NCBI RefSeq assembly: GCF_008704715.1
Contig: NZ_CP023689.1
Span: forward strand, 6,696,001 to 6,760,000
Direction of reading: 5' to 3'
Source of the DNA: Streptomyces chartreusis
Lineage (GTDB): Bacteria > Actinomycetota > Actinomycetes > Streptomycetales > Streptomycetaceae
Length of the DNA stretch: 64,000 nucleotides
In this document: piece by piece, positions 50,021 to 59,301 of the stretch
How positions within the stretch are numbered: position 1 is the first letter of the stretch
Layout of the letters: each line of letters begins with the position of its first letter
Notes under the pieces: generated by a model
Told to the model about the DNA's origin: nothing
What the model saw: the letters and a program-made list of their open reading frames with translations, nothing else
The model's database searches: none
Made by a program: the position numbers and the translations under genes

Positions 50021-50974
50021 TCAGCGTGCCTCGGTGCGCCCGCCGCGTCGGCCGATGCGCCGCCGGATGAACCGCTGGAACCTGAGCGTCAGCACACCCA
50101 CCACGATCAACAGCACGATGTTGAGCAGGAGTTGGGCCAGTGAGCCGCGTGCCTGGTCCCAGTCGGAGAACGCGAGCGACACGCCGATGCCCGCGGCCGC
50201 CGGGATCGTGGTGACCGAGATGAAGACGCCGAGCAGCGCGCTCGTCCTGGCCTGGGTCAGCGACATGATGCCGACGACGCCGGCCAGCACCGCCACGACG
50301 ACGGAGAAGAAGTTGGGGGCGTCGATGAGCGAGGAGACCGGCCTGATGCCCAGTTCGAAGGCCGTGGGCTGCAGGTCGCGGGCCCGGATCACCCACGAGA
50401 ACACCAGCGTCACCGCGATGGCCAGCAGGAAACCCGTGGTCAGCGCGAGCAGGCCCTGCCGGATCCTGGTGCCGCTGCGGTGGTCGATGCCCAGCGCGAC
50501 GCTGGTGATGGCGCCGTACTCCGGCCCGACCACCATCGCCGCGACGATGAGGATCTGCGAGTTGGTGAAGATGCCCGACGCCGCGAGGAGACCGGCGATG
50601 ACGAGATAGACGTAGAAGCTCGGCACGTAGGTGCCCTCCGCGCGGATGCGTGCCTCGACCTCCTCCCAGACGGGCGCGTGCGCGAGCGGACCGAGCTGCT
50701 GCCGTTCCGTCTCGGCGGCGATGCCGGAGAACGCGATCTCCACCGGCTCGATCACCATGGACCCGCGGCGGTCGAGACCGAGCTCGCGCAGCCCGCGCAG
50801 GACGGTGTTGGCCCCGCCCGCCAGGACGTCGCACACGATCGTGTCGCCGGTGGGACGGTGGGCCCGCACCGGCAGGACCACCAGGTTGAACACGAAGCGG
50901 TCGCCGGTCAGCAGCTCGATCGCCCGTGGGGTGAGATCGGCGGGGCTCACCAGCCTGAGGTGGATCATCTGCAT
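50021..50974 (-). CDS. DUF389-domain membrane protein
   Basis: 317 residues. An N-terminal soluble region of about 110 residues (MQMIHLRLVSPADLT) is followed by about six membrane segments with the DUF389 signatures SQILIVAAMVVGPEYGAI and VSVTTIPAAAGIGV-type motifs (here ISVTTIPAAAGIG). The function is unknown; the family is often found near transporters. GGAAGGGG lies five bases before the ATG at 50974. It is divergent from the GH15 gene and 10 bases from the convergent antiporter gene. Confidence 0.85.
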   Translation of the reverse strand: MQMIHLRLVSPADLTPRAIELLTGDRFVFNLVVLPVRAHRPTGDTIVCDVLAGGANTVLRGLRELGLDRRGSMVIEPVEIAFSGIAAETERQQLGPLAHAPVWEEVEARIRAEGTYVPSFYVYLVIAGLLAASGIFTNSQILIVAAMVVGPEYGAITSVALGIDHRSGTRIRQGLLALTTGFLLAIAVTLVFSWVIRARDLQPTAFELGIRPVSSLIDAPNFFSVVVAVLAGVVGIMSLTQARTSALLGVFISVTTIPAAAGIGVSLAFSDWDQARGSLAQLLLNIVLLIVVGVLTLRFQRFIRRRIGRRGGRTEAR

Positions 50975-51139
50975 GACGGCCCCTTCCGCTCCCCGCTCTC
51001 CGTGTTCTTCCGGCCGCATTCAGTAACGCCCACGGGGAGAGCGGTCGGCAAACCGACAGGGCGGGCGGCGCCGGGGCGGTTGCCGGATAGTGGGAACAGG
51101 GCCCGTCCGAGATTGCTCCTCAGAGATTCCGGAGCCGCA

Positions 51140-52963
51140 ATGGACCGCTATCCCCCCATCGCCGAACACGGGCTGGTGGGCGACCTCCAGACCGCTGCCC
51201 TCGTCTCCTCGCAGGGCGTCGTCGACTGGTTCGCCGCTCCCCGGTTCGATTCGCCCAGTGTCTTCGCCGCCTTGCTCGACCACGACCGCGGCGGCTATCT
51301 GCGGCTGTCCCCCGAGCATCCCGAGGGGACCTGCCGGCAGCTCTACTACCCCGACACCGCCATCCTGGTCACCCGGTTCATGTCCCCGGACGGGGTCGGC
51401 GAGGTCCTCGACCTCATGCCGCTCGAGGACAGCCGCACGGCCACCGACCGGCACACCCTGATCCGGATCGTCCGGGTCGTGCGGGGCACCGTCGACTTCA
51501 CCCTCGAATGCCGCCCGCGCTTCGACTACGGCCGCGCCGAGCACGAGCTCGAACTCGACGCGGACGGCGCCCTGTTCCGGGCCCCCGGCATCGACGCGCA
51601 CCTGCGCTGCTCCTTCCCACTGGAACCGGACGGCCGGGACGTGCGCGGCCGGGTGACGCTGCGGGCCGGCGAGTCGGGCGGCGTCGTGTTCACCGTCTGC
51701 GCGCCCGGCGGCGCCGCGCCCGACGCCCCGTCCGTCGAAGGGCTGACCGGACAGTTCGAGGAAGTCGCCCTGTTCTGGCGGAAGTGGCTGCGTCAGTGCC
51801 GCTACCAGGGCCGCTGGCCCGAGCTGGTGCACCGCTCGGCCATCACCCTCAAGCTCCTCACCTACGCCCCCACCGGAGCGCTGATCGCTGCCGCCACCAT
51901 GGGCCTGCCCGAACAGGTCGGCGGGGAGCGCAACTGGGACTACCGCTTCACCTGGGTGCGCGACTCCGCGCTGTCCGTGCGGGTCATGCTGGACCTCGGG
52001 TTCGCCGAGGAGGCCGTCTCCTTCGTCCACTGGCTGGTGGACCGGCTGCGCGAGCGCGAGGGCAAGGAGGGGGAGCCGCTCCAGACGATGTACCGGGTCG
52101 ACGGCAGCCCCGACCTGCCGGAGGAGACCCTCGACCACTTCGAGGGCTACCGCGGCTCCGCGCCGGTCCGCATCGGCAACGGCGCCGCCGACCAGCTCCA
52201 GCTGGACATCTACGGCGAGGCCCTCTACGCCGTCTCCCAGGGGCAGGAGGTCGCGCAGCAGTCCAGCTTCGAGGGCTGGCGGACGCTGAGCAGGACACTG
52301 GACTGGTTCGCCGACGCCTGGGACCGGCCGGACGAGGGCATCTGGGAGACCCGCGGCGGCCGGCGGAACTTCACCTACAGCCGGGTGATGTCCTGGGTCG
52401 CCTTCGACCACGGGATGCGGCTGGCCGACACCTTCCGCAGACCGGCCGACGTGGAGCGGTGGCGCACGGCACGGGACGCCGTCTTCGACCAGGTCGTGGA
52501 GCGCGGCTGGAGCGAGAAGGAGCAGGCCTTCGTCCAGCACTACGACGGCGACGTGCTGGACGCCTCGCTGCTGCTGATGCCCAGGGTCGGTTTCGTCGCG
52601 GCCCGGGACCGGACCTGGCTGTCCACGCTGGACGCGATGGACCGCAGGCTCGTCTCCGACAGCCTCGTCTACCGCTACGACCCGGCGGCCTCCCCGGACG
52701 GCCTGCGCGGCTCGGAGGGCACCTTCAGCCTGTGCACCTTCCTCTACGTCGACGCGCTGGCCCGCGCCGGCCGGCTGCCCCAGGCCCGCTACACCTTCGA
52801 GAAGATGCAGACGTACGCCAACCACGTCGGCCTGTTCGCGGAGGAGATCGGCCCGACGGGGGAGCAGCTCGGCAACTTCCCCCAGGCCTTCACGCATCTG
52901 TCCCTGATCATGGCCGCCCTCACCCTCGACGAGGCGCTCGACGCGGCGGCGCAGGGGCGCTGA
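51140..52963 (+). CDS. GH15-family glycosidase (glucoamylase/trehalase type)
   Basis: 607 residues. An N-terminal beta-sandwich (EHGLVGDLQTAALVSSQGVVDWF, RFDSPSVFAALLD) is followed by the (alpha/alpha)6 catalytic barrel with RNWDYRFTWVRDSALSV, the acid region near TFTLCTFLYVDALA-like (here GTFSLCTFLYVDALA), and GNGAADQLQLDIYGE with a catalytic Glu. Actinobacterial members of this size include trehalases as well as glucoamylases. No signal peptide, so it acts on an internal alpha-glucoside, probably releasing glucose. GGAG lies just before the ATG at 51140. A cyclase-fold gene follows with three bases between. Confidence 0.9.
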   Translation: MDRYPPIAEHGLVGDLQTAALVSSQGVVDWFAAPRFDSPSVFAALLDHDRGGYLRLSPEHPEGTCRQLYYPDTAILVTRFMSPDGVGEVLDLMPLEDSRTATDRHTLIRIVRVVRGTVDFTLECRPRFDYGRAEHELELDADGALFRAPGIDAHLRCSFPLEPDGRDVRGRVTLRAGESGGVVFTVCAPGGAAPDAPSVEGLTGQFEEVALFWRKWLRQCRYQGRWPELVHRSAITLKLLTYAPTGALIAAATMGLPEQVGGERNWDYRFTWVRDSALSVRVMLDLGFAEEAVSFVHWLVDRLREREGKEGEPLQTMYRVDGSPDLPEETLDHFEGYRGSAPVRIGNGAADQLQLDIYGEALYAVSQGQEVAQQSSFEGWRTLSRTLDWFADAWDRPDEGIWETRGGRRNFTYSRVMSWVAFDHGMRLADTFRRPADVERWRTARDAVFDQVVERGWSEKEQAFVQHYDGDVLDASLLLMPRVGFVAARDRTWLSTLDAMDRRLVSDSLVYRYDPAASPDGLRGSEGTFSLCTFLYVDALARAGRLPQARYTFEKMQTYANHVGLFAEEIGPTGEQLGNFPQAFTHLSLIMAALTLDEALDAAAQGR

Positions 52964-52966
52964 GCC

Positions 52967-53893
52967 ATGGCCACCGACGCCCGTCCTGCCAGGCTCACCC
53001 CGGCCGAGTTCGACGCGCTGTACCGGCGCCTTGCGGGACGCGCAGCCGAGGGCGACGAGGGCGCCCGCACCCCCGCTCGGGTGCTGGCCGCGACCCGTGA
53101 GGTGCGCACCGGCCGGACGGTCACCATGGCCGCCCCGGTGCAGACGGCGCCCGGCCCCGACGATCCGGAGCCCGCCAGGCACCGGATGAGCCAGTGGCCC
53201 GGGCGGTCCGGCGAGTCCGGGAGCGGACTCCGCTTCGCCATGGACCGCTTCGCCATGAACGTCCACGGGGACGCCGACAGCCATATCGACGCCCTGTGCC
53301 ATGTGATCTACGACGGCACCCTGCACGGCGGCGTGCCCGCGAGCACCGTCACCGAGGGCGGCGCCACCGCCCTCGCGATCGACGCCGCCCATGACGGCAT
53401 CGTGGGCCGCGGCGTGCTCCTGGACATCCCGCGGCTGCGCGGCGTGCCCTGGCTCGAACCGGGTGATCACGTGAGTGCCGACGACCTCGGCGCGGCCGAG
53501 CGCGCCCAGGACGTCCGGGTGACCGAGGGCGACCTGCTGTTCGTCCGGGTCGGCCACCGACTGCGCCGCGCCGAGCTGGGCGCCTGGCATGTGGCACGGG
53601 CGCGCGCCGGGCTGCATCCGTCCGCGATGGAGTTCCTCGCGGAGCGCCGGGTCGCCGTGCTCGGCGGCGACGGCAACAACGACACCGCCCCGAGCTGCAC
53701 CGACGGCGTCGACTTCCCCGTACACGTGCTGGCGATCCACGCCTTGGGCCTGTACCTGCTGGACTACCTCCAGTTCGAGGACCTGGTGCGGGTGTGCGAG
53801 GAGGAGGGGCGCTGGTCGTTCCTCTGTGTCGTCGCCCCCCTGCGGCTGCCCGAGGCCACCGGATCACCGGTGAATCCGATCGCCGTCCTCTGA
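52967..53893 (+). CDS. Cyclase-family (kynurenine-formamidase-fold) hydrolase
   Basis: 308 residues. FAMNVHGDADSHIDALCHVIYDG contains the His and Asp pattern (HGDxDSHIDxxxH) that binds the metal in cyclase/KynB-fold amidohydrolases, and AVLGGDGNNDTAPS and VHVLAIHALGLYLLD match the end of the domain. It may hydrolyse a lactone, amide or carbamate; the substrate is unknown. Its start lies three bases after the GH15 stop, so it is surely co-transcribed. With the GMC oxidoreductase next to it, action on a sugar lactone is conceivable (speculative). Confidence 0.82.
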   Translation: MATDARPARLTPAEFDALYRRLAGRAAEGDEGARTPARVLAATREVRTGRTVTMAAPVQTAPGPDDPEPARHRMSQWPGRSGESGSGLRFAMDRFAMNVHGDADSHIDALCHVIYDGTLHGGVPASTVTEGGATALAIDAAHDGIVGRGVLLDIPRLRGVPWLEPGDHVSADDLGAAERAQDVRVTEGDLLFVRVGHRLRRAELGAWHVARARAGLHPSAMEFLAERRVAVLGGDGNNDTAPSCTDGVDFPVHVLAIHALGLYLLDYLQFEDLVRVCEEEGRWSFLCVVAPLRLPEATGSPVNPIAVL

Positions 53894-53989
53894 GTACGCC
53901 CGGATCCGCGCCGAGTCGCCGCTCCCCGGGACGGCCGATACCGTCGAAACAGGGGACACATGTTCCACTCCAGGAACGGGGGTCTCGTC

Positions 53990-55567
53990 ATGGCCGACGA
54001 CCGGCACTACGACGTCATCATCATCGGAACGGGAGCGGGCGGCGGCACACTCGCCCACCGGCTGGCTCCCACCGGAAAACGCGTCCTCATCCTGGAACGC
54101 GGCGACTACCTGCCGCGCGAGCGCGACAACTGGGAGTCCACCGCCGTCTTCGTCAAGGGCAAGTACCGCGCCCCGGAGTTCTGGTACGACAAGCACGGCA
54201 AGGAGTTCCCGCCGGAGGTCAACTACTACGTCGGCGGCAACACCAAGTTCTACGGCGCCGCGCTCTTCCGGCTGCGGCCCGAGGACTTCGGGGAACTGCG
54301 CCACCACGACGGTGTCTCACCGGCCTGGCCGATCCGCTACGAGGACCTGGAGCCGTACTACACCCAGGCCGAGCAGCTCTACCTGGTGCACGGACGGCAC
54401 GGCGAGGACCCGACAGAGGGGGCGGCCGGCGGCCAGTACCCGCACCCCCCGGTCGAGCACGAGCCGCGCATCCAGCAGTTGAGCGACGACCTGGAGAAGC
54501 GGGGCCTGCACCCCTTCCACCTGCCCATCGGCGTGAACCTCACCCAGGACGAGAACGGCGGGGCCACCCGCACCAGCGCCTGCATCCGCTGCGACCGGGT
54601 CGACGGCTTCCCCTGCCTGCTGGGCGCCAAGTCAGACGCGCAGGTGATCTGCGTCGACCCGGCGCTCCGGCACGACAACGTCACGATGGTGACCGGCGCC
54701 CACGTACGACGTCTGGAGACCGACCCGACCGGGCGCACCGTCACCGGGGTGGTCACTCAGGTCGGCGACATGACCGAGTCGTTCAGCGCCGACATCGTGG
54801 TGGTGGCCTGCGGCGCGGTCAACTCCGCCGTGCTGCTGCTGCGTTCGGCGAACGACCGGCACCCGGGCGGCCTGGCCAACAGCTCCGACGTGGTGGGACG
54901 CCACTACATGCGGCACAACAACCTGGCGCTGATGGCCGTGTCGAAGGAACCCAACCCCACCAAGTTCCAGAAGACCCTGGCGCTGCACGACTGGTATCTG
55001 GGCGCGGACGACTGGGACTTCCCGCTCGGCGGCATCCAGATGCTCGGCAAGTCCGACGCCGACCAGATCCACGGCGAGGCGCCCCGCTGGGCCGGCGCCG
55101 TCGCGCCCGACATGCCGTTCGAGACCCTCGCCCACCACGCCGTCGACTTCTGGCTGTGCGGGGAGGACCTCCCGCTGCCCGAGAGCCGCGTCACCCTCGA
55201 CGAGGACGACGGGGTCCATCTCGCCCTCGACGAGAAGAACAACATCGCCGGGCTCGAGCGCCTCCGGCACAAGCTGCGCGGGATGCTCGAACACCTGGGC
55301 ATGCACGAGCACCATCTGCTGCCGCACAGCCTCTACCTGCACAAGGGCATGCCGATCGGGGCCACCGCACACCAGGCCGGCACCGTACGGTTCGGCTCGG
55401 ACCCGCGGAGCTCCGCCCTCGACGTGCACTGCAAGGCCCACGACCTCGACAACCTCTACGTCGTGGACACCGGCTTCTTCCCCAGCATCGGCGCGGTGAA
55501 CCCGTCACTGACCGCCATGGCGAACGCCCTGCGGGTCGGCGACCACATCGCCGAACGGCTGCGCTGA
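53990..55567 (+). CDS. GMC-family oxidoreductase
   Basis: 525-residue FAD enzyme that oxidises an alcohol or sugar hydroxyl. VIIIGTGAGGGTLAHRL (residues 9-25) binds FAD, EVNYYVGGNTKFYGAALFR is the GMC flavin region, and near the C-terminus DTGFFPSIGAVNPSLTAMANALR gives the catalytic His-free/Asn pattern of bacterial glucose-dehydrogenase-like members. A cysteine cluster C198-x2-C201-x7-C209 (CIRCDRVDGFPC) recalls the four-Cys motif of relatives but has Val where one Cys is expected. No signal peptide. The ATG at 53990 follows ACGGGGG. The gene order GH15-cyclase-GMC suggests sugar oxidation. Confidence 0.88.
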   Translation: MADDRHYDVIIIGTGAGGGTLAHRLAPTGKRVLILERGDYLPRERDNWESTAVFVKGKYRAPEFWYDKHGKEFPPEVNYYVGGNTKFYGAALFRLRPEDFGELRHHDGVSPAWPIRYEDLEPYYTQAEQLYLVHGRHGEDPTEGAAGGQYPHPPVEHEPRIQQLSDDLEKRGLHPFHLPIGVNLTQDENGGATRTSACIRCDRVDGFPCLLGAKSDAQVICVDPALRHDNVTMVTGAHVRRLETDPTGRTVTGVVTQVGDMTESFSADIVVVACGAVNSAVLLLRSANDRHPGGLANSSDVVGRHYMRHNNLALMAVSKEPNPTKFQKTLALHDWYLGADDWDFPLGGIQMLGKSDADQIHGEAPRWAGAVAPDMPFETLAHHAVDFWLCGEDLPLPESRVTLDEDDGVHLALDEKNNIAGLERLRHKLRGMLEHLGMHEHHLLPHSLYLHKGMPIGATAHQAGTVRFGSDPRSSALDVHCKAHDLDNLYVVDTGFFPSIGAVNPSLTAMANALRVGDHIAERLR

Positions 55568-55578
55568 CGGGACGGCGG

Positions 55579-56622
55579 TCAGTAGTTGTCCCCCGGCGCC
55601 TTCGCGGCCCCGGTGTCGGAGTCCGTGAGCGGCTCCAGGGTGCCCATGGTGTCGAGCCGGTACAGCAGCACCAGGGCCGGGCCGACCAGGACGACGGCGA
55701 TGACCGTGACGATCGCCAGCCAGCGCAGGGTGTGCGCGGCACCGGCCGCCTCGGACACCGTCAGGGAGGTGGGCAGCAGATAGGGCCGTTGCGCGAGGCC
55801 CCAGGCGACGACGATCAGCGCGACGCTCGCCACCGAGGTGTACCGGGTCCACGCGTAGGACCGGCGCAGCAGGAGCACCACCGTGGCCACCCCGCACACC
55901 CCGGCCAGGATCACCGGCAGCAGCCCCCAGCCGCTCGTGAGGCCGTCCCAGACGTATCGGGCGTCGTCGTGGGTGACGGGCAGGGCGACGATCGCGAGGA
56001 CGACGACGGCGGCGAAGGCGAACAGCGCGCGCACCCGGAAGTAGTCCACCAGGTCCTCGGCGTCGAATCGCAGCGCGTCGGAGCAGAGGAACACCGCTCC
56101 CAGGAACGCGGTGGCGGCGACGGCCAGCAGGCCTGTCAGGACCGACGTCGGATTGGCCCAGGCGTCCGCGGTGGCGGTCGTGCCGACGGCGACCCGGCCG
56201 GCGGCGACGGCGCCGAGCGCCGCTCCGAGGAAGAACGGCGTGACCAGCGACGCCAGTGCGAACGCGGCGCCGTAGATCCGTCGTCGGGCGAGCCGCCGGG
56301 TCGGCTTGCGCAGGGCGAACCCGGCGCCGCGCAGCACCAGCCCGACCGCGGCGAGGGCGAGCGGCAGCCACAGGGCGGTGAACACGGCCTGGAACAGCGT
56401 CGGGAAGCCGGTCCACATGACGACCAGGACGAAGATCAGCCAGACGTTGTTGGTCTCCCAGACCGGCGCCATGGCGTGGTCGATCAGCCAACGGGGCCGC
56501 CGGCCGCGCTCGGCCCCGCCGGCCAGCAGGTCCCAGAACCCGGCGCCGTAGTCGGTGCCGCCGGCGCAGGCGTAGGCGGCGATGGCGAGGACCATCACCC
56601 AGGCGATGAGGTCGGCCATCAT
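55579..56622 (-). CDS. cydB: Cytochrome bd ubiquinol/menaquinol oxidase subunit II
   Basis: 347 residues with eight to nine membrane helices. LIAWVMVLAIAAYACAGGTDYGAGFWDLLAGG is the CydB N-terminal signature and VWETNNVWLIFVLVVMWTGFP the second. It is the partner of CydA in the membrane. Its start overlaps the cydA stop. ATG at 56622, with a second ATG one codon later. It is convergent with the GMC gene. Confidence 0.95.
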   Translation of the reverse strand: MMADLIAWVMVLAIAAYACAGGTDYGAGFWDLLAGGAERGRRPRWLIDHAMAPVWETNNVWLIFVLVVMWTGFPTLFQAVFTALWLPLALAAVGLVLRGAGFALRKPTRRLARRRIYGAAFALASLVTPFFLGAALGAVAAGRVAVGTTATADAWANPTSVLTGLLAVAATAFLGAVFLCSDALRFDAEDLVDYFRVRALFAFAAVVVLAIVALPVTHDDARYVWDGLTSGWGLLPVILAGVCGVATVVLLLRRSYAWTRYTSVASVALIVVAWGLAQRPYLLPTSLTVSEAAGAAHTLRWLAIVTVIAVVLVGPALVLLYRLDTMGTLEPLTDSDTGAAKAPGDNY

Positions 56623-58112
56623 GACGAACCGCCCTTGGAGTCGCCGGAGCCGGAGCCGTCACCGGGCGCGGTGCGGGCGCCCGCCGGCTCGGGCTCGCCC
56701 CTGGGGCCGTAAGGGGTGTCGGTCTCCGGGTGCGGTCCCGTGCGGGCGGCCGGGTCGGCCTCGTCGGCGATGCGCCAGCGCGTCCGCATCTTCAGCAGGA
56801 CCGCGAGGAACGCCCCGAACACGCACACGTACACGGCCATGACGATGCCGAGCATGGTCCAGAGCGAGCCGGCGCGGGTGTCGGTCACCGCCTCCGAGAC
56901 CCGCATGTGGTTGTAGACGATCCAGGGCTGACGGCCCACCTCGGTGGTGATCCAGCCGCACTCCACGGTCACCAGGCAGGCCGCTCCCGCGATCGCGGCG
57001 CAGCGGAAGAACCAGCGGCTGTGCGGCAGGTCCCGGCGCCGCAGCCAGCACCAGCCGTACCACAGGGCGAGCAGGATCAGCAGGCTGCCGATGGTGGCCA
57101 TGATGTCGAACGCCCAGTGGACGATGGTGGCCTGGACGGCGTTGGGACGGTCCGAGGCCGGTACCGACGTCAGCCCGGTCACCTTGGTGCTGGGCTTGAA
57201 GCCGGCGAGGATCGAGTCCAGTTGGGGGATCTTGATCCCGCCGGAGATCGATCCGTCGCTGTTCAGCCGCCCGAACAGATACTCGGGGACATGGGTGTCC
57301 GTCTCCCAGACGATCTCCATGGCCGCGAACTTGATCGGCTGCTTGTGGAAGACGGACCGGGCGGCGGAGTCGCCGAGCATGAACTGGATCGGGGTCAGGA
57401 TCGCGGCCACGGTGAACGGCACCGTGAAGCCGAGCCGGTGATAACGGTCGCGCCGCCCGCGCAGCCAGCCGACCGCGTACACGCCGGCGACCAGGTAACC
57501 GGCCGTCAGGAACATCGCCACCACGAAGTGCCAGTACTCCGCGCCGAAGATCGGGGTGAAGATCGCCTGCCGTACGTCGACCTGGACGGGATCGCCGTTC
57601 GCGTCGAGCTCGAACCCCTGCGGCGTGTTCATCCAGGAGTTGGCCGCGATGATGCCGAACGCCCCCAGCAGCGCGGTCAGCGGCAGCGGCACGGCCAGCC
57701 AGAAGTGCGTCCAGGGCTTCAGGCGGCGCCAGCCGTAGAGGTAGATCGCGATCAGGATCGCCTCGAGGAAGAACGCCCAGGCCTCGACGCCGAATCCGAG
57801 GCCGAAGACGTCACCCCAGCGGCCCATCATCCCCGGCCACAGCAGGCCGAGTTCGAAGGACAGCACGGTGCCGGTGACGACCCCGACGGCGAACTGGATC
57901 GCCATCACGGCCGACCAGCGGCGGGCGAGCTTGAGCGCGACGGGGTCGTCGCGGCGCAGCCCCCGGTAATGCATGATCAGGGTGATGAGCGGCAGGGCCA
58001 CGCCGAACGGGACCAGCAGGATGTGCGAGGCGAGCGTGAACGCCATCAGCTCGCGGGCCGGCAGGAGTTGGGGCGGGGTGCTCGCCGCCAGCAGGGACAC
58101 GGTGCCGATCAT
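56619..58112 (-). CDS. cydA: Cytochrome bd oxidase subunit I
   Basis: 497 residues, about nine membrane helices. It oxidises quinol and reduces O2 with high affinity. ASHILLVPFGVALPL carries the first heme His (about residue 30); FGAEYWHFVVAMF, VECGWITTEVGRQPW and a short Q-loop mark it as the cyanide-insensitive (CIO) type. The C-terminal tail of about 50 residues is charged and proline-rich. No cydCD genes are nearby. The ATG at 58112 is preceded by few ribosome-site bases. The neighbours (SDR upstream, GMC downstream and facing) suggest it could take electrons from sugar oxidation. Confidence 0.95.
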   Translation of the reverse strand: MIGTVSLLAASTPPQLLPARELMAFTLASHILLVPFGVALPLITLIMHYRGLRRDDPVALKLARRWSAVMAIQFAVGVVTGTVLSFELGLLWPGMMGRWGDVFGLGFGVEAWAFFLEAILIAIYLYGWRRLKPWTHFWLAVPLPLTALLGAFGIIAANSWMNTPQGFELDANGDPVQVDVRQAIFTPIFGAEYWHFVVAMFLTAGYLVAGVYAVGWLRGRRDRYHRLGFTVPFTVAAILTPIQFMLGDSAARSVFHKQPIKFAAMEIVWETDTHVPEYLFGRLNSDGSISGGIKIPQLDSILAGFKPSTKVTGLTSVPASDRPNAVQATIVHWAFDIMATIGSLLILLALWYGWCWLRRRDLPHSRWFFRCAAIAGAACLVTVECGWITTEVGRQPWIVYNHMRVSEAVTDTRAGSLWTMLGIVMAVYVCVFGAFLAVLLKMRTRWRIADEADPAARTGPHPETDTPYGPRGEPEPAGARTAPGDGSGSGDSKGGSS

Positions 58113-58226
58113 GTGCGCCTCGGTGGTCTGGGCCCGCGGGACGCGGGGGTGCGGAACGACGAGGTGTGTGCCGGGCCGGGACGCCGGACGGGCCGGATCG
58201 CGGGCGCGGGCACCCCTGACCGGGGG

Positions 58227-59066
58227 TCAGCCTCCGGTGGCGAAGCCGGGGAAGAGCGTCATGCCGCCGTCGACGTAGAGGGTGCTGCCCACGACGTAGT
58301 CGAGCAGGTCGGACGCCATCGCGACCGCGGCGTTGGCGATGTCCTCCGGGTCGCCCACCCGCTTGTACGGGATCAGCCGCAGCAGGTCGGCCTCGGCCTC
58401 CGGAGTGGACCAGGCGTCGTAGTTGATCGGGGTGCGGATGGCGCCGGGCGCGATCGCGTTGACCCTGATCCGCTGCGGGGCCAGCTCCTGGGCGAGGGTC
58501 TGCATCAGCATGCCCACCCCGCCCTTGGAGGAGGCGTAGTTCACATGCCCCGACCAGGGGATGACCTGGTGGACGGAGCTCATGCAGATGATCTTCCCGG
58601 CCGAGCGGGACACCTCCTCGACCACGCCCCGGCGCATGAACTCCTTGGCGGCCTCGCGGGCGCACAGGAACTGGCCGGTCAGATTGACGTCGATGACCTT
58701 CTGCCAGTGGGCGAGCGTCATGTCGGTCAGGGGCGCGTCCCGCTGGAGGCCCGCGTTGGCCACCATGATGTCGATGGTGCCGAAGTCCTCGACCATCTGC
58801 GCGACCATGGCCACGACCTGGTCCTCGTCGGACACATCGGCCTGGTGGGCGTAGGCGCGGACCCCGTGTGCCTTGATCTGCTCCACGACCTTCTCGGCCT
58901 CGTCCGCGCCGGCGACGTAGTTCACCACGACGTCCGCCCCGGCCCGGCCGAGCGCGACCGCGGTGGCCAGGCCGATGCCCGAGTTGGCGCCGGTCACCAG
59001 CGCCTTCTGGCCCCTGAGCAACTGGGCGTTCGGCGGCGGCGCCTTGTCGTCGGCCGTTCCTGCCAT
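58227..59066 (-). CDS. Short-chain dehydrogenase, glucose-1-dehydrogenase-like
   Basis: 279 residues. TGANSGIG (about residues 25-32), VANAGLQ, ICMSSVHQVIPWSGHVNYASSKGG with the Ser-Tyr-Lys set, and NAIAPGAIRTPIN. VHQ...W with the YASSK context is typical of glucose-1-dehydrogenase-type SDRs. AAGGAGAG lies before the ATG at 59066. It oxidises a sugar or polyol with NAD(P). It lies upstream of cydAB on the same strand with a gap of 114 bases. Confidence 0.88.
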   Translation of the reverse strand: MAGTADDKAPPPNAQLLRGQKALVTGANSGIGLATAVALGRAGADVVVNYVAGADEAEKVVEQIKAHGVRAYAHQADVSDEDQVVAMVAQMVEDFGTIDIMVANAGLQRDAPLTDMTLAHWQKVIDVNLTGQFLCAREAAKEFMRRGVVEEVSRSAGKIICMSSVHQVIPWSGHVNYASSKGGVGMLMQTLAQELAPQRIRVNAIAPGAIRTPINYDAWSTPEAEADLLRLIPYKRVGDPEDIANAAVAMASDLLDYVVGSTLYVDGGMTLFPGFATGG

Positions 59067-59212
59067 CGCGATCTCTCCTTCGGCGTTTCGGACGGCACGC
59101 GTCGCCGGTGGCGGGCGACACGGTGGGGGAAGGCCGGGAGTGGATCGGCCGCCGGTACGCACGAGGACGGAAGCAGCCCGGTGCCGGAACCGTCGCGCGC
59201 CCGGTGCCCCGA

Positions 59213-59238
59213 CCCAAGCACCACGTGCCGTGCTTGGG
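59213..59238 (-). terminator. Hairpin downstream of the VanW-domain gene
   Basis: CCCAAGCAC (59213-59221), an eight-base loop, GTGCTTGGG (59230-59238). It lies 64 bases past the stop of the VanW-domain gene, before the SDR gene. Confidence 0.65.
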
Positions 59239-59301
59239 CCGCACCGGCACGCTGTGCGGCCGCTTCGGGCCGGTGCATGTCACACGGCCGGGCTACGGTC
59301 C

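Noticed and set aside
53794..56712. 972-codon open frame on the plus strand
   Set aside because: Out-of-frame reading through the GMC gene and antisense to cydB. Arg-rich, no recognisable domain.
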